A stretch of DNA of 64,000 bases from Eutypa lata. Taxonomy: Eukaryota; Ascomycota; Sordariomycetes; Xylariales; Diatrypaceae. The notes beneath the pieces are model-generated. The model had not been told where the DNA came from. It saw only the letters and a program-made list of their open reading frames with translations, and did no database searches. Both the position numbers and the translations under genes were made by a program. Shown piece by piece: positions 21,944 through 35,058 of the stretch (its first letter is position 1; the number at the start of each line of letters is the position of its first letter). The stretch covers positions 620,001 to 684,000 of the forward strand of contig JAKULF010000012.1 of NCBI GenBank assembly GCA_022661535.1. The letters run 5' to 3'.

Positions 21944-24900
21944 ATGTCGCCTTCGAGATTGCCCCTTATGGAGACCTCAGAGAATAACGCGACTTCTTCT
22001 CCGTCCTCCACCCCTGATGCCTCATTGCGCCGTCGGTCTGGACGCGTCGTGAGAGCTCCTAGAAAGTTCTCTCCCGACACCTACCCATCCCAGAACGGCA
22101 AATCTGCTCCCAAGCGTAAACGTGCTACCGACCTCGAGGAGGACGAAGACGAGGAGAACCAGGCACCTGATGGCGAGCAAGTCGAAGGAGAATTGACCGA
22201 CGAGGAAGATAACGATGAAGAAGAGGAGCCAGAAGACGATGATGACGAGCCAGCCCCGAGATCGAAGAAGTCGAAACCAAGTCGAAGTTCGCGACCAAAA
22301 AAGCCCGCGACGAAGCGCGCCAAGGTCAATGGTGATGCGCTCACCATCAACGCCAGTGCGCCTTCTCAAGACGCGCCTGCTGTGAGGTTGCCCAATCGAC
22401 CTAAGAAGACGGCAAGGATCGCCGTCGCGAGACTTCAAGATGACGGTCTCTACGGTAAGGCTTAAAATCGCGTTCATCATGTATTAAAGAAGCACACGCT
22501 TATCTAACATCACACTAGCTGAGATCTTCGGTTCCGGCGATTCTACCAATGATGTTGCCTCCCATTGGTTTCAGCGTTACCAGGCAAACGATGCAGAGGC
22601 TTTGACTGATCTCATCAACTGTGTCTTGCTGGCAGCAGGCTGTGATCAGAAGCTGACTGAAGACGACATCCGAGATCCCGAGAACTCTGCCAACAGACTA
22701 TCGGAACTGGAGGAAGCCTACGAGCAGGTATGTCACCCTGTCGATCGACTTATTATTTTATGCTAATGGAAGCTCAGACTAGTATCTCCGACTATCCTCT
22801 CATTTCCAGAGCGAAAGGCAGCAAGAACTTCCGTGACTTGCTCATTGGATTCTTTGATTCTTTAATTAGCCTGCTTCACCAAACAGATTTCCTATACACA
22901 GATGAGGAGCTGCTGGAGAATATCCAACGATGGGTTGGAATCATGTCGTCATCAGCTCTACGCCCTTTCCGCCATACCGCGACGACAGTTGGTCTCGCCA
23001 TGCTCACTGCACTAATATCCGTGACAAAACAGCTAGACGACCGCATCACAAAATCCAATCAAGCTCTCCAGGCCGAGTCTAACCGCAGAGGCAAGAATAA
23101 GAACCTTGTCGCGAGTACACAGAAAGCACTCGACGGTGCCAATCAGAATCGCGAATTTGTAGACGCGAAGTCGAAAGATCTGTTTGATATCATATTTGTA
23201 CATCGATATCGTGATATTGACCCGAAGATCCGTGCCGAATCCATTGAGGCTCTTGGCAACTGGATCTGCACTCTTCCAACCGTTTATATGGCTCCAGAAT
23301 ATCTCCGTTACCTAGGCTGGCTACTGTCCGACGTTGCTGTATCAACGCGTCTCGAGGTTCTCAAGCAACTAGCTAGGGTTCTAAAACGAGATGCCGAGAA
23401 GTTGGCACACTTTATTGATCGGTTCAGACCACGTCTCGTGGAAATGGCAACTAAAGATGCAGATATAGGGGTTCGTGTAGCGGCTGTCGCCGTCGTGGAC
23501 ATCTTGCGATCATCAGGCATGCTAGAGCCCGAGGAGATGGACACCATCAGCAAATTGATATTTGATTCTGAAGTGAGAATCCGAAGAGCCGTGGCTGGTT
23601 TCTTCTCCGAAGTCGTTCGAGACTACATAAACCAGAAAATCGACGACATTGGTGGTAGTGACGTCCTGGACGAGGTTTTTGGTGACGAGGAAGAGGACAA
23701 TTACGATTCACTACGGAGGGACTGGATGGATATCAAGGCTCTTGCTGAGCATTTGGCGTCATGCGATTCTCAACTCGATACTGAGCAGGATGAAATTAGG
23801 CACGGCCTTGATGTCGCTGCGGATGTTGTCAATGCGGATGTCCCAGAATCCCGCGTCGCACAAGCAGCTCAAGTTCTCTACGAAAAAATTCCCGAAATCA
23901 GCAATTGGCAGGTGCTAGCTGGCTATCTTTTATTCGACCATACTACTAGCGCAGCAACAGGGAAAAGGTCAAAAACAATCACTACTGAGGCAGCGATCAA
24001 GAAGGCCGTCGCTCCTCAGCCCAGGGAGGAGGCTATCTTACTCGAGGTCCTCGCGAGTGCGGTCAAAGAAAGCCTTATTTCTTCGGCAGAGCATGATAGG
24101 CATAGGAGAAAGGGCGTTCGTGTTGATTCTGATGCTCAGGAAGATGCTGGCATGCAGCTCGCCGGTATCATTCCCCAGCTTCTCAACAAATTCGGGTCGG
24201 ACCCTGCGATGGCCGCCACAGTCCTGCGCCTGGAGCACTATCTTGACCTTGATGTGTTCCAACAGTTACGGCAAAATTCTGCTACATATGATACCCTCTT
24301 AGATGAAGTCACCGTCCAGTTTAACCGACACGTCGACCAGGCGGTTCTCAACGAAGCACGTACTGCCTTCATCCACGCTAGACAATATGAAGAACTTGAG
24401 GAATTGGTCGACAGCAAGTTGGCGGCGATATGGGACAACTCACTAAACGCGCTACGAGCCGTTGAGAAATCTACAGAGCTCTCCGTGCGAGGGAATCTCG
24501 ACCGGGCTCAACTAACTGATCTCTCGCGGATCTTGATGAAGATCAGTAAGCTTACGAGTGTATCAGATTGTGTCGACGTCCTTGAGGCTCCTGGAACCTC
24601 CGCCGACTCAGACCAGCCTGCGATCAAGACACTCATTGATATTGTTGGGCGTGGGTCCCTACACGAACCCAATGATGAACTTGACGATCCAGAGGATGAA
24701 ACTGTTTCTTTCGCAATAAAATGTTGCCTCTTATATTTCATGTGGAAAGTGCGGAGATTACAAAATGCGATTGAAAACAACGAAGATATCCCCAACATCG
24801 AGGTCGATCAGCTTATCGTCTGGCGCAAAGATCTGGTTCAAAATCTGATTCAGACCTTCTCTTCACGAGGTTTCAACGACGACCTTCGTCTTATGGCTGT

Positions 24901-25696
24901 TGGTGTCGCTTGTGATATAGGTAGCTTGTTAGTTTTCTTGCGGGACGTAGTCCATAGTCCCCGGGCTCCCAGATACGGGAAGCTGCGTGCGCTGCTAGAA
25001 GAGATGCCACACCAGCTCATCACGGAGGAGCTGATCCCCATATTTGATGCGGCCGAGCGCGCCTACGCGAAACGCACGGGCAAGCACCTGAACGACCCGG
25101 TCGACGACGAGGACCCTCTCGATCTAGACGACGAGCTACCGCCCGAGGACGACGAGGACGAGGAAGTAACCGAGCAGGAGCGGCACGCCGCCGCGCTGAA
25201 GGCCGAGAAGATCCTCTGCGAGCTGGCCAGCAAGTACGTCCTAGCGATCATCGGCAAGGTCATCGATAACAGTGGCCCTAATGCCGGAAAGCTGCGCAAG
25301 CGCCTCAACCGGAATAAGACCAAGCTCGGCCCCAGCTACAAGGAGGTCGTGGCGTACCTCGACGAGAACCACCTACGCAGCGGCGGTGCCGGGAGAAAGA
25401 AGGCCCCGCCTGCTGCAGCAAAGGGCAAGGGCAAAGAGGGCGGCGAAGCTACCACGGCAGCGTCGACGAAGAAGGCGCCTATTAGTGCCGAGCTCGTCCT
25501 CGAGGAAGATGATATCGATGACCCGTTCGAGGAGGATGTCCCGGAGGAGGGCACCGTTGAGGACCTGAAGCGGAGGGAGCTCCTAGAGGACCCTATTGAA
25601 GAGCCTGAGGATGATGAGGAAGAGGAGGCGGCCCCTCCTGCGAGCGGCGACAGTGGCGATCAGATGGAGGAGGATGACGATATTATCGGTGACTAA
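21944..25696 (+). CDS. SCC3: Cohesin subunit Scc3/Psc3 (STAG/stromalin family)
   Basis: HEAT-repeat subunit that binds the Scc1 kleisin of the nuclear cohesin ring and is needed for DNA loading and sister-chromatid cohesion. Three exons, 21944-22454, 22519-22727 and 22778-25696, introns 64 and 50 nt, giving 1212 aa. The N-terminal 170 residues are disordered, with acidic runs and Lys-rich stretches (RSKKSKPSRSSRPKK). The splice joins restore GLYAEIFGSGDSTNDVASHW and AYEQTSISDYPLISRAKGSK. The stromalin conserved domain is recognisable from FVHRYRDIDPKIRAESIE through LRYLGWLLSD (about residues 380-430). The C-terminus ends in acidic low-complexity sequence. It is divergent from ureD. Confidence 0.95.
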
Positions 25697-27012
25697 ACTT
25701 CTCTTGCAATTTAAGGGGAATTTTCACGAGTCCCCTGGTTCTACGACGTGAATATTCAGAGACAAGGGGCGGAGGGAGGGGATACTTGTCGAGGGCGTAG
25801 TGGCGTTACGGACGGAATGTGGTGGACGGGGCCGTTTCATGAGCGAGGGCCGTTTATGTTGTTTGTTTGTTTTCACCCGGTACCTCATCATCATCACCGC
25901 CATTGCCATCACCACCCAGTCTGACAGTCGGCGGGCAGCATTGTGTCAGTTAGGGGAAGGAAGAAGAGGAAAAGAGACATCGAAGTAAAAAAGGAGAAAG
26001 GGGAAAGCAAGGCTCGTCATACACCTACCTATCTATCCATCTACCTCGACTACCATGAATGATTTTTGCCCCGCGGAGCTCATTCACAAAGTCACTGCCG
26101 AATGATTCAAAGTCTAATATTCTTTTTTCTTTTTTCTGTCTTCCTCTTCTTCATGTGTACTTACTTTACGTTATGAATTGCCATCATCCGCCATCATCAT
26201 ATTTTCTCGCTTGGATGTATGTCATTTGTTATTATATGGGAGGGCTTTGGCAGGCAGACTAGCAAGCAGGCAAGCTAAGTACCGAGTTATTTGGTTTGGC
26301 TGTGGGGAAAGAAGGAAAGGGGAGGGAAGGAAAAGAAATAAAAGGAAAGAAGGGAAAAGAAAACACACAGACTATTAGTTCTTTCTTTCTCTCTGCCTAG
26401 CCACTTTATACATATTTGCATAATGGACCTTACCCGATGACTTAGTTGCGCATACCTACTTACCTACCTATGTATTTGGGAATGATGAAGAAGATGATGC
26501 TATTACAGGCTGGGGGGTGGCTTTGAATCGGAATACCTTTCTATTTTATCTTGTGCGACGCTGGAAGACTGTATGTATAACCTCTTTTATTTTCTTTGAC
26601 AATGTGACTTCGAGATGGTTCGGTAGACGGGCCGGTTAAGGTGATTACTAGATCGAGTTCATAAATCAAACCCCGGATACTTAGACTACTTAGCAAGAGG
26701 CTTTAGGAAAGGAAAGGAAAGGAAGCCTTGAATTATTCCATGATACAAGTACGTGCTTCGGTTAACTAAATGATCTAACATGTGAGTAGGTAAGTATACA
26801 GGAAACCACCTGCCCATGCATGATTCACCCCGTTGCTACTCGATCAGGTAAATTATGAACACTATAGACTCGCAAGATCCAAACGAGAACATCTAGCAAC
26901 TATCCACACTCGCTATCTCCGCCAGTTACCGTTACCTTGACCCCCCCCTCCCCCATCCCCGCCCCTAAACTATTCACACATATATAGTCAACGTCCCCTG
27001 ATGTCCGCCTAG
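25697..27012. other. Shared 3' spacer of convergent genes
   Basis: About 1.3 kb between the convergent cohesin and DUF1996 genes. It holds purine-rich tracts (26300-26370 and 26700-26725), CTACCTATC-type motifs near 26020 and 26455, and C runs near 26940. No gene seen. Confidence 0.55.
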
Positions 27013-28793
27013 TTAGTTGTAAGTAATAGTCCAATTTCCAGGAAGCTCATCAAGCCCTATCATGGAGAATCAATTAGTAAAAAATAATTCCAGAGCTGTC
27101 TTTCAGACCAGACAGGCAGACAGAATCGGTGACTGGATGGATACTCACATCCCTCGGTTTCCTCTGGAATGGACTGCGGCAGGGTGCAGTTGATGGCCTC
27201 CTCGGACGACTGCGACACGAGCTCGCTGCACCGGTTCCCCATGCACCTTGCGTCCAAGGCTCTCTGGAGGGAGTCGTCCTTCCAGCCGAAGATGTAATCG
27301 CCGTGCTGGCCATAGCCGGTTCTACACCGTCACACGCCATTCGTTCGCCTTAGATTAGCGTTCTGCTTTCTTTCACGACGCAATATACCTGCTAGGTAAT
27401 TACCTCCGACGAAGAGTTGATCCATCACCAACTGACCGACTAACTAACTAACAAGAAGGAAAGAAGAAAAGAAGAAAAGAAAAGAAAAGAAAAGAAAGAA
27501 AAGAAACTCACCCATCACCCATACTATACACGAAAGGCTGCTCGGCGCCGTCCTCGGCGGCGGGCCAGAGGTCCGGGTCGTTGAAGGGCCGCGTGTCCCA
27601 CATGACCTCGTACATGAGCTGCGGCAGGCGGACGGGGTGGGTGGCGGGGCAGGGGCCGTTGGACTCGAAGTTGCCCGTCTCCGGGTACGCGACGTGGGAC
27701 TTGTGGTCGGGGCTGTCGACGTTGACGCCGTCCCAGCACGTCGGGAACGTGATGGTCGTGCGGATGCCCCCGTGGCACATGGCCGCCGGCAGCGCCGACG
27801 TGTCCTGTCCCGTGCAAGGGGCCCCGCCGAATGGTGCTTGTTCGTACGTGCTGGTTTGCGGGTGAGAGAGAGTCAGTTCATGAATTTATGTTGTTCTTAA
27901 TAGTCCGTCAAAGAGGGCTCCTGGCGCTGCTGTCTGGAGAGTCTAACTAGACCTAATTGAAATGGTATAACATAACATAGCATAGCATGGCATGACATAA
28001 CCCCGAGGTAGGTAATGAGTGTTTGGGATAGGGTTGTAAAGGAAATAAAGGGGCTCTCTCTCAATGCTTATGCTCACCTGAAGCACCGATGGCAGAGCTG
28101 GCGCTGCTGGCCCTGAGCCTGCCTCAGCGTCGAGTCGCCGACTAGCATGCGGAAACCCTAAGACGAACAAACGATGTCAATTAAAAACAAATACCTTCTT
28201 CACACGCAATATAAGATGCCAAATAGGAGAGACAAAGCGGTAGATGAAAGAAAAAGAATATCGAGATAAAAAGGAAAGCAAAGAAGAAGAAGAAAAGAAA
28301 AAAAGAAAAAAAAAAAAAAAGAACGCACCGGCGCAAAAGCCGTAACACCAGCCGTGCTCCGATACGGCGGGATGTAGTAGACGGTGAGGCCGCCGTCGGC
28401 CTCGAGCCCGGCGTTGGCGAACTGCGGGACGCGCGCGAGGCTGCCGTTGCGGGCGCGGAAGAACAGGTTCGCGGTCCAGTAGTTGCTGAAGTCCTCGGCG
28501 AAGCTGCACGACGTGCAGGTGGACGCCCCGACGGGGTCGAAGTCCGCGGCGGGCATGCCGGCCCGGAACGCGTTCCCGCCCCCGATCTGGTGCAGGTGCG
28601 GCGACTGCGCGGCCCCGGGCGACACGAGCGGGTCGAGCCGCTCGATCACGAGCTTCGAGCACGAGAACCGCAGCATCTCCTGCGCTTGCGACGGCGGCGG
28701 GGCTGCGCTGAGGAGGAGGAGGAGAAGGAGGAGGAGGCGGGGAAGCAGCGCTGCCGATGCGCTGGCGAGGAGGGTGCGGTGGTGGTGGTACAT
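27013..28793 (-). CDS. Secreted DUF1996-domain protein
   Basis: Predicted extracellular or cell-wall protein; the biochemical role of DUF1996 is not established. Five exons on the minus strand: 28793-28329, 28157-28078, 27850-27512, 27321-27149 and 27056-27013, giving 366 aa. The N-terminus is a signal peptide (a run of about nine Leu, then [10 protein letters not shown]). The mature part follows DUF1996 from [18 protein letters not shown], through [23 protein letters not shown] and YYIPPYR to [36 protein letters not shown] and [13 protein letters not shown]. The 44-nt last exon supplies [15 protein letters not shown], matching the family's end. Introns are long for this window (171, 227, 190 and 92 nt) and two contain A/G-rich simple tracts. 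No WSC or GPI-anchor signal seen. Confidence 0.92.
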
Positions 28794-31100
28794 CCTTGTT
28801 ATTGTTGTTGTCGTCGTCGTTTTTGCTATCGTAGCGTCTGTTATGGCTAAGATAGGATCAATCGAAGCTTTCTCTTCCTTCCGGGAGACGATGATCTCAA
28901 AACTGGAATGGGGAGGAAGAGAAGGGGGCGAATGAAGTCTTGGAGTACTACCTACCTATGTCCTTATACACACCCATAACAGAAATCCCCCCCCCACCAC
29001 CAATTCCATGTTCGACGCGGCCTGTGGCAGCGGCGGCGCTTCGGTAGGGGGATGAGGGTTCATTCTGCAAGGAGGAACTGCCGTATATTAAGAATTATCG
29101 GGTAATTAGGACGAAGATGGGCGTCCCAATGATATATCCAGAAACCGTCGGGCATCTGCTCTTCTCATTGGCTCGCTCTGGTTAAAGGGGGCTATTTATA
29201 CCATGTTCCCGTTCCCCACTGATTGGATTTGGGTCCTCTCCTAAGGACCTATGAAATGCCAGCTTGAGAAGCAGCAGAACTATTACATTACGACAATCCG
29301 ACTTAAGGGTGTTCCCAGAGTATTCATTATTCCTTAGCAAACCGGTGGTTTTAGTCGTCCTAAGATAGTTGCTCCTGGACGAACCGAATCTTACTTGGCA
29401 GGATTCTTTAAATAGAATATTTCTGTGTATTATTAGATGATGAAGTCCGATTGTGTATATTGAACTATCAGGTTGACTTGCACTATAACCTGACTACTTA
29501 GTTATTCTTGGAGTCACAATATTGCTGCTACTGAGGCACAGCATCATGTTGTTCATAATTTCAGCGAAAATCTTAAACTATAGGTAAAGGCCATACCTTT
29601 ACGCCACCAAGTAACCTATCAGAATGAAGGAACTTCTACCCTGCTTCAATCCGATATGGCTTTAGGGGGCTTCAACTTCTTTCCAGCTTGGTTGAGTTAT
29701 GTAATCTTTACTCACCACCAACTGAAAATTTAGCAGGCGTAATAGGGCACTGAAGAGAAACAAGAGTCTTAAGTCTTCGGAAAGAATTTCGTCTCCTGTT
29801 ATTCCTTGATTAATGATGTTCATCATGGGTGTTTGAAGCGAGGGAATCGAAAACTAGACGAACCTCCCTTTCTAGCAGCGCTTCCATCGCGAGGCCGTCG
29901 AGGATGTGATAAATCGCGAGCAACTGGTCTTAAGCATCCGACTTGCGTCATCTGCTGTCTTCTTACGGCGTTACAACAGATTCGAGTCATCGCATGACTA
30001 CTCATCGGGGCGGGGGAGCGAAAGCACCATTCTCGCCATGATGGTCGTTGTCTCTACTAGTACCTACGCAGTAGTAGCTACTCCTCTTCCTGTACTGTTT
30101 GCTCTGTGGGGAAGTGGATGGAAGGAAGCTAGCAGGAAAGAACCTCGATCGATAATCTTGAGAACCCGGTGTCTTTTCGCCTTCAGAAAACATGAAGATA
30201 TATATACAACATAGGTCTGTTCGATGATCAAAGACACTATCATGGGACACCCCTATAGTCTAATGGTATTCCTATATACGCTGCTAGTGCATACCTCCAT
30301 ACACAAGTACTCCTACCTGGCGGCTGGTTATTTATTACAATAGACGTACTTGGAAGTATCTTCTTGAGAAAATCCCGTTCAGAATGGCATATGCAAGCTT
30401 ATATGATCTAGAACAAGCATAGACTCACTTATTTCTTTGAATAAAAAACAATTCACAGATCGTAGCTATGAGCCCAGCTATCGTCATTTTATTTTTTTCC
30501 AGTTCGGACTTGTCACGGTGTGTGGTATGGAGTATCTATCTGCCTAACCCCAAATTCTCACACTTTCTCGGTTTATGTAGACTTGACAGGCAGGCCTCTG
30601 ATAATATCAGGCCTAGACTGTAGAGAGATATCCAGACATATATCCGGAGACAGATCGATCACAGCGTGCTATCTTTACGTCAGCTGGGAGATTGGAGTGG
30701 TGTAGTAGTGAATCACTACTTAAATCACCGTTCCTGTTTTCTATAGCGCTTAGCAGACACAGGTATATGGATAGGGAGAACAGCTCCGTGGATTCTACCT
30801 CCTTCGTTTCTTCACTTCTCCCACTACTTCCCCACGTGTGTATATAACCAGTTAACGAGTTCAGAATAGTGACATTTATAATATAACTAACTACTTCTGA
30901 TAATATTTCGAGACAGACATCTCGTTTCGAGTAAGGCCGACGTTGACATGAAAACATCTAACCGACCATGGTAGACCATCATGCTTGACCACGGCGTAAC
31001 ATGACAGCCCGGAGCGAAAAAACCAGAAGACAGATAGATGGAAGAGAATAAGCATCAACTTTTCACCTAGTCCACTTACCAATACACATGCCTGCCTGTG

Positions 31101-31102
<2 letters not shown>

Positions 31103-31139
<37 letters not shown>
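31103..31139. repeat. (AC)n microsatellite
   Basis: About 18 uninterrupted AC dinucleotides. It explains the apparent Val/Cys-repeat open frame on the minus strand, which is not a gene. Confidence 0.95.
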
Positions 31140-31140
<1 letters not shown>

Positions 31141-31998
31141 GCCATATGAACACCCACGAGTTCAAAGTTAGCATCGCCGAAAACAGCACAACCGGCAAAC
31201 CATCCCCAGACCAGGTTGGCTACATACATACTCAGACAGTAGTTAGAGTCGTTAGCTAACTAGGTACCTGAGCCTTTCTATCGTTGGAATGCACCAGTCT
31301 GCCTAGGTACCAACACACAAGTCGCCCGGTAACGGACACCAGCATTCCGAGACAGAAGACCTCGTCCGAAACACGTACGTATTTTAGGTAGGTAGGTAAC
31401 TACCTAGGTATTTAGTAAGTAATTAGACTGCTCGCCGAAAACATCACCGGCAGCCGTGGACTTTCTGCGATACTGATTATTTGGTGCGTTAATTAGACTA
31501 GGTGCTTACAATTAGTAAATTAATGGTTTTCTTCCTCTTTTTCTGGATGGGGTGCAGTAATCGATTGCGCACCATGCATACATTCATACATACATCGGTA
31601 AATTTACATACATAAGGTAGAAATGTAGGCTTCTACTCTATGTACTTGTTGAGTAATTACTTAACAGGATAGTTTTCCGGGTCAAAATTCGGTTGCCTTT
31701 CGTAGAGTAGGTACATAGATAGATAGACCAAAAAAGAAATTGTGATGAACAAGACCTATGCAATTCGACGATGATTTATTTCTTCATGTTGTTTTCTAGC
31801 CCAAAGTAGCTACCTACCTATGTACCGTAAACAATCCTACATATGTATGTATCAACTATTTCCATTTTGCGTTCACGCTGGCCCGTACCTAGCGGTGGCT
31901 TCGTTGAAGATAAATAAATGAGTACATAGGCGGGCGACCTACCCTGTCGATGTATGTAAACGAGCTACCTACGAACCTACCTATGATGTATGGAGATA

Positions 31999-32025
31999 GT
32001 ATGCGTATGCGTATGCGTATGCGTA
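31999..32025. repeat. (GTATGC)4 hexanucleotide array
   Basis: Four exact GTATGC units followed by GTA. Simple-sequence repeat in intergenic DNA. Confidence 0.9.
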
Positions 32026-32090
32026 GGTATGCCTTGCATATGATACCTACTTACCTATCGCACTGGCTGCGGCGGCATGAACCGAAGGGG

Positions 32091-32108
32091 TCAGTCAGTC
32101 AGTCAGTC
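32091..32108. repeat. (TCAG)4 tetranucleotide array
   Basis: Four exact TCAG units plus a partial unit in intergenic DNA. Confidence 0.9.
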
Positions 32109-33135
32109 CACTTTGGCCAACCAGGTTTTTTTTATATTAATGAACGAATTGCCTAATGGACAGACATACATGTATGCATGCCAAGCCGTATCAGGCCAAG
32201 TTGCGGCGGCGCATCAGTGGAATCGGGCACGATAAGGCAGACACACGCTGGTACCCGAACCCTACCTACATACGCATCTGCTTATTTAGTTACATATTAC
32301 CTACGTAGCTAGAATAGAGAACATCACACCATTGCATGTATTCACAGAGATATGTAGATAGAACATTTGAGTGACACGATGAACTTTTCTTGGGGGGAGA
32401 AGCTAAAAAAAAAGAGCCATCAGCACATCCTTCCTTCAGCTGATGTTTTCTTCTCTTGCTACGTAAGCTGAACTAGGACTACTTGTACTTACAGTCATGA
32501 ACCACTTGGTCATGACCGATGGCAACGAGTTGTTCAGTGGGTCGGATGATGAGCCCCATTATACTACTATTAGAGGGGGTAATAGTTCTTCATGAGTACT
32601 ACCACCACCACCAATCCCTTTCAGATCTTCACCGAAAGTATCGAAACACAAAAGGCGAAGCGATCGAACGGGGTAACCCTTCATCCATCCAAACATTCAT
32701 GTCACTTGAGGGTAGGAGCTTTCAAGCTACCATTGACGACCCTCCGAAACTTCTTAACTTCTTGGTATGCCTCTTACCAGGCTGGAGCTTTAAAGCTACC
32801 AAAGGACCTGTTTTCATTCGTCTTCATCGTAATCCGCGTCGAAAAGAACGCCAATACAGTGGGGGGGCTGTGCAGTGTATAGCGGGGGGTATTTGGGGGG
32901 TTTCCGGTGTTGTGTAAGGGGTGTTGGGTATAGCATAATGTTCCGTAATGCTCTGTTGGTATCTTTGTTGAGGCCTATCAACTACCAGCTAGGACGCTGG
33001 AAGAACAGTCTCGGTTCTCGAATCCTGTTGGGGAGAAGAGTACTGGACTTTCTTCTGCATTCTCGACCGACGTGTGGTCTGAGTGAGCTAATCACGGAGT
33101 TCATAAACATGACATGGCAACCATGAACTGTTTTC

Positions 33136-35058
33136 CTACATGTCCATCGAGTCGCCACCATTGCCGAAGTTGAAGCCGCCTTGTTGGGCTGCGCCGTTGG
33201 GAGCTCCAAACCCGTATGTGCCATTGGGACCCTGGGGACCGGTTGCCATAGAGTCATCAGCTTGTTCGTCCTCGTCTGAGAAATACTTCTCAATGATGTT
33301 GTAAGACTTCATGTAGATCTCTTCGTTGGCGTTGGTCTGGCAGTCGTGAATCTTCTCCATACCACCACACTCCTCGATAAACAGCGCGTAACGGTTAATC
33401 GATTCGGGGCCTTCGCCAGCTGCTTGCTTGTCTAAATCACCGACCTTGAGGATGTTTTCAAGACCATCCAATGCTACCTGAATAATCTTGTTATCAGGGC
33501 AGCTCAGTAGATCGCATAGTGGCTTGATGCAGCCTTGCGCAACGAGGTACCGTATCTGTTCAGGCTTCTGGAGACCTCCGCTTGTGGCATTGCTAATGGC
33601 CCAACAAGCTTCTTTGCGAGTCTTGAGGTCGCCGTTAGAGAGCAGGTGAATCAAAGGCGGGATTATGTTGGCATCGATAACGGCCTGAATCTGCTGCGAG
33701 TTGCCAGCGGTGATGTTAGAGATGGTCCAGCAGGCCTCCTTGCGGATGCCATCCTTGTTAGAGCTTAGCAGCGACAACAGACAGGGCAGGGCACCGCAGT
33801 TAATAATGACTTGGGTCTGGACGTCATCTCCAGTAACGATGTTACCGACTGATCTAAGAGCGGGTGTCTGGACCGAAGTGGAAGCGTGCATGAGAAGCTC
33901 TACAAGCCGTCGGGGAATACCAGCTTCAATTACAGCTTGGATCTTATCGTTTGAGCCATCTGAGAGGTAAGAAATCGCCCAGCAAGCATCGATTAGAACT
34001 TCGTCGTCAAGGGAATAGACTAGCTTGGCGAGGACTGGAAGAGCAGGTGCGATCTGTCGCGAAGTTAGAAACATGAGCGACGCTAGCAAAATGAGTAGAG
34101 ATAGAGGTAGAGGCTTACAGTGTTCCAGTCAGGCTGAGGGGTCTTTCCACGGCAGAAGTTGCTCAGAGTCCAAGTGGCATTTCGGAGCATGCTCAGCTTG
34201 CGGCTGTCACCGAGGAGGTTAAGTAGAGGCTTAAGGGCACCACAGCCCAATACATAATCGCGGCATGATGGGCTGTCACCAGCGATGTTACCCAAAGCCC
34301 AGACAGCCTGTTCCCGAACATCGGGTTCGGGGCTGGAGAGAAGTTCAACAAAAATGGGCACAGCGCCTGCCTCAATCACAACCTGAGTCTGACTAGCACT
34401 GCCAGATGCGATGTTGGTGAGGGCCCACGCAGCCTCGAATTGAACTAGAGTGTGAGGAGATCGGAGGAACTCGACAAATCGGCTGACGACACCTGTCTTG
34501 ATAACCTCCTCGATTGGAGGGTTTCGCTCCTTGGAAAGGAGCTTTCTGAACTTGGTGGTAGCTTGAATCTGCGACTCGATCTGCTCGGAGAAGACACCTT
34601 GGACCATTTGAGGTAGGTCTTCGTTAAGCTAATGTAATGACTTATGTTAGCTCGATGTAGATTGGAAGAGTAAATGTGGATGAGATAGATGATAAATTAG
34701 TAGGAATCTCGATTATCACATCTGAAAGTGAATTGAATGCTGTCGCAGAACTTTTAAACCGGATCTCGCCTCTTGCCAGCGAAGCATATTGAATAACAGA
34801 TGATAGAAATGGAAAATAACATACCTGACTTTCAGTAGGCGCGGATTCATCGTCGCTATCAGGAGCAGCTCCCAGAGATGCACCAGGTCTTTGATCACCA
34901 GAACCGATACCACGGCGCTTGGCCAGGTTCTCCTCTCGCTTCGCCTTTCGGATCTCGACCTGGGCCTCCTCCCGGCGACGTCTCAGTTCCTCAGGCTTAA
35001 AGGCATTTTTAGCCTTGAACTGATTGCGACGATGTTCGGGAATATAACGATCAGACAT
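33136..35058 (-). CDS. SRP1: Importin subunit alpha (karyopherin alpha, Srp1)
   Basis: Adaptor that binds classical nuclear localisation signals through armadillo repeats and importin beta through its N-terminus. Three exons, 35058-34825, 34628-34119 and 34053-33136, with introns of 196 and 65 nt, all phase 0; 553 aa, the usual length. The importin-beta-binding domain is in exon 1 ([20 protein letters not shown], then [10 protein letters not shown]). Armadillo repeats run from about residue 90 to 500 with the expected Trp/Asn ladder ([67 protein letters not shown]). The tail is Gly/Asn-rich (GGFNFGNGG). It heads away from POT1, with about 1.5 kb between the starts. Confidence 0.97.

Larger units (their letters stand above)
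28794..33135. other. Long intergenic region rich in simple repeats
   Basis: About 4.3 kb with no supportable gene. It contains an (AC)n microsatellite, a GTATGC hexamer array, a TCAG tetramer array, many CCTACCTA/TAGGTAGG motifs (31385-32080) and a repeated AGCTTTxAAGCTACCA element at 32715 and 32783. The left end is the DUF1996 promoter and the right end the importin-alpha 3' flank. Confidence 0.6.

Noticed and set aside
30891..31229. 112-codon frame with a Cys-Val repeat
   Set aside because: Produced by the (AC)n microsatellite.
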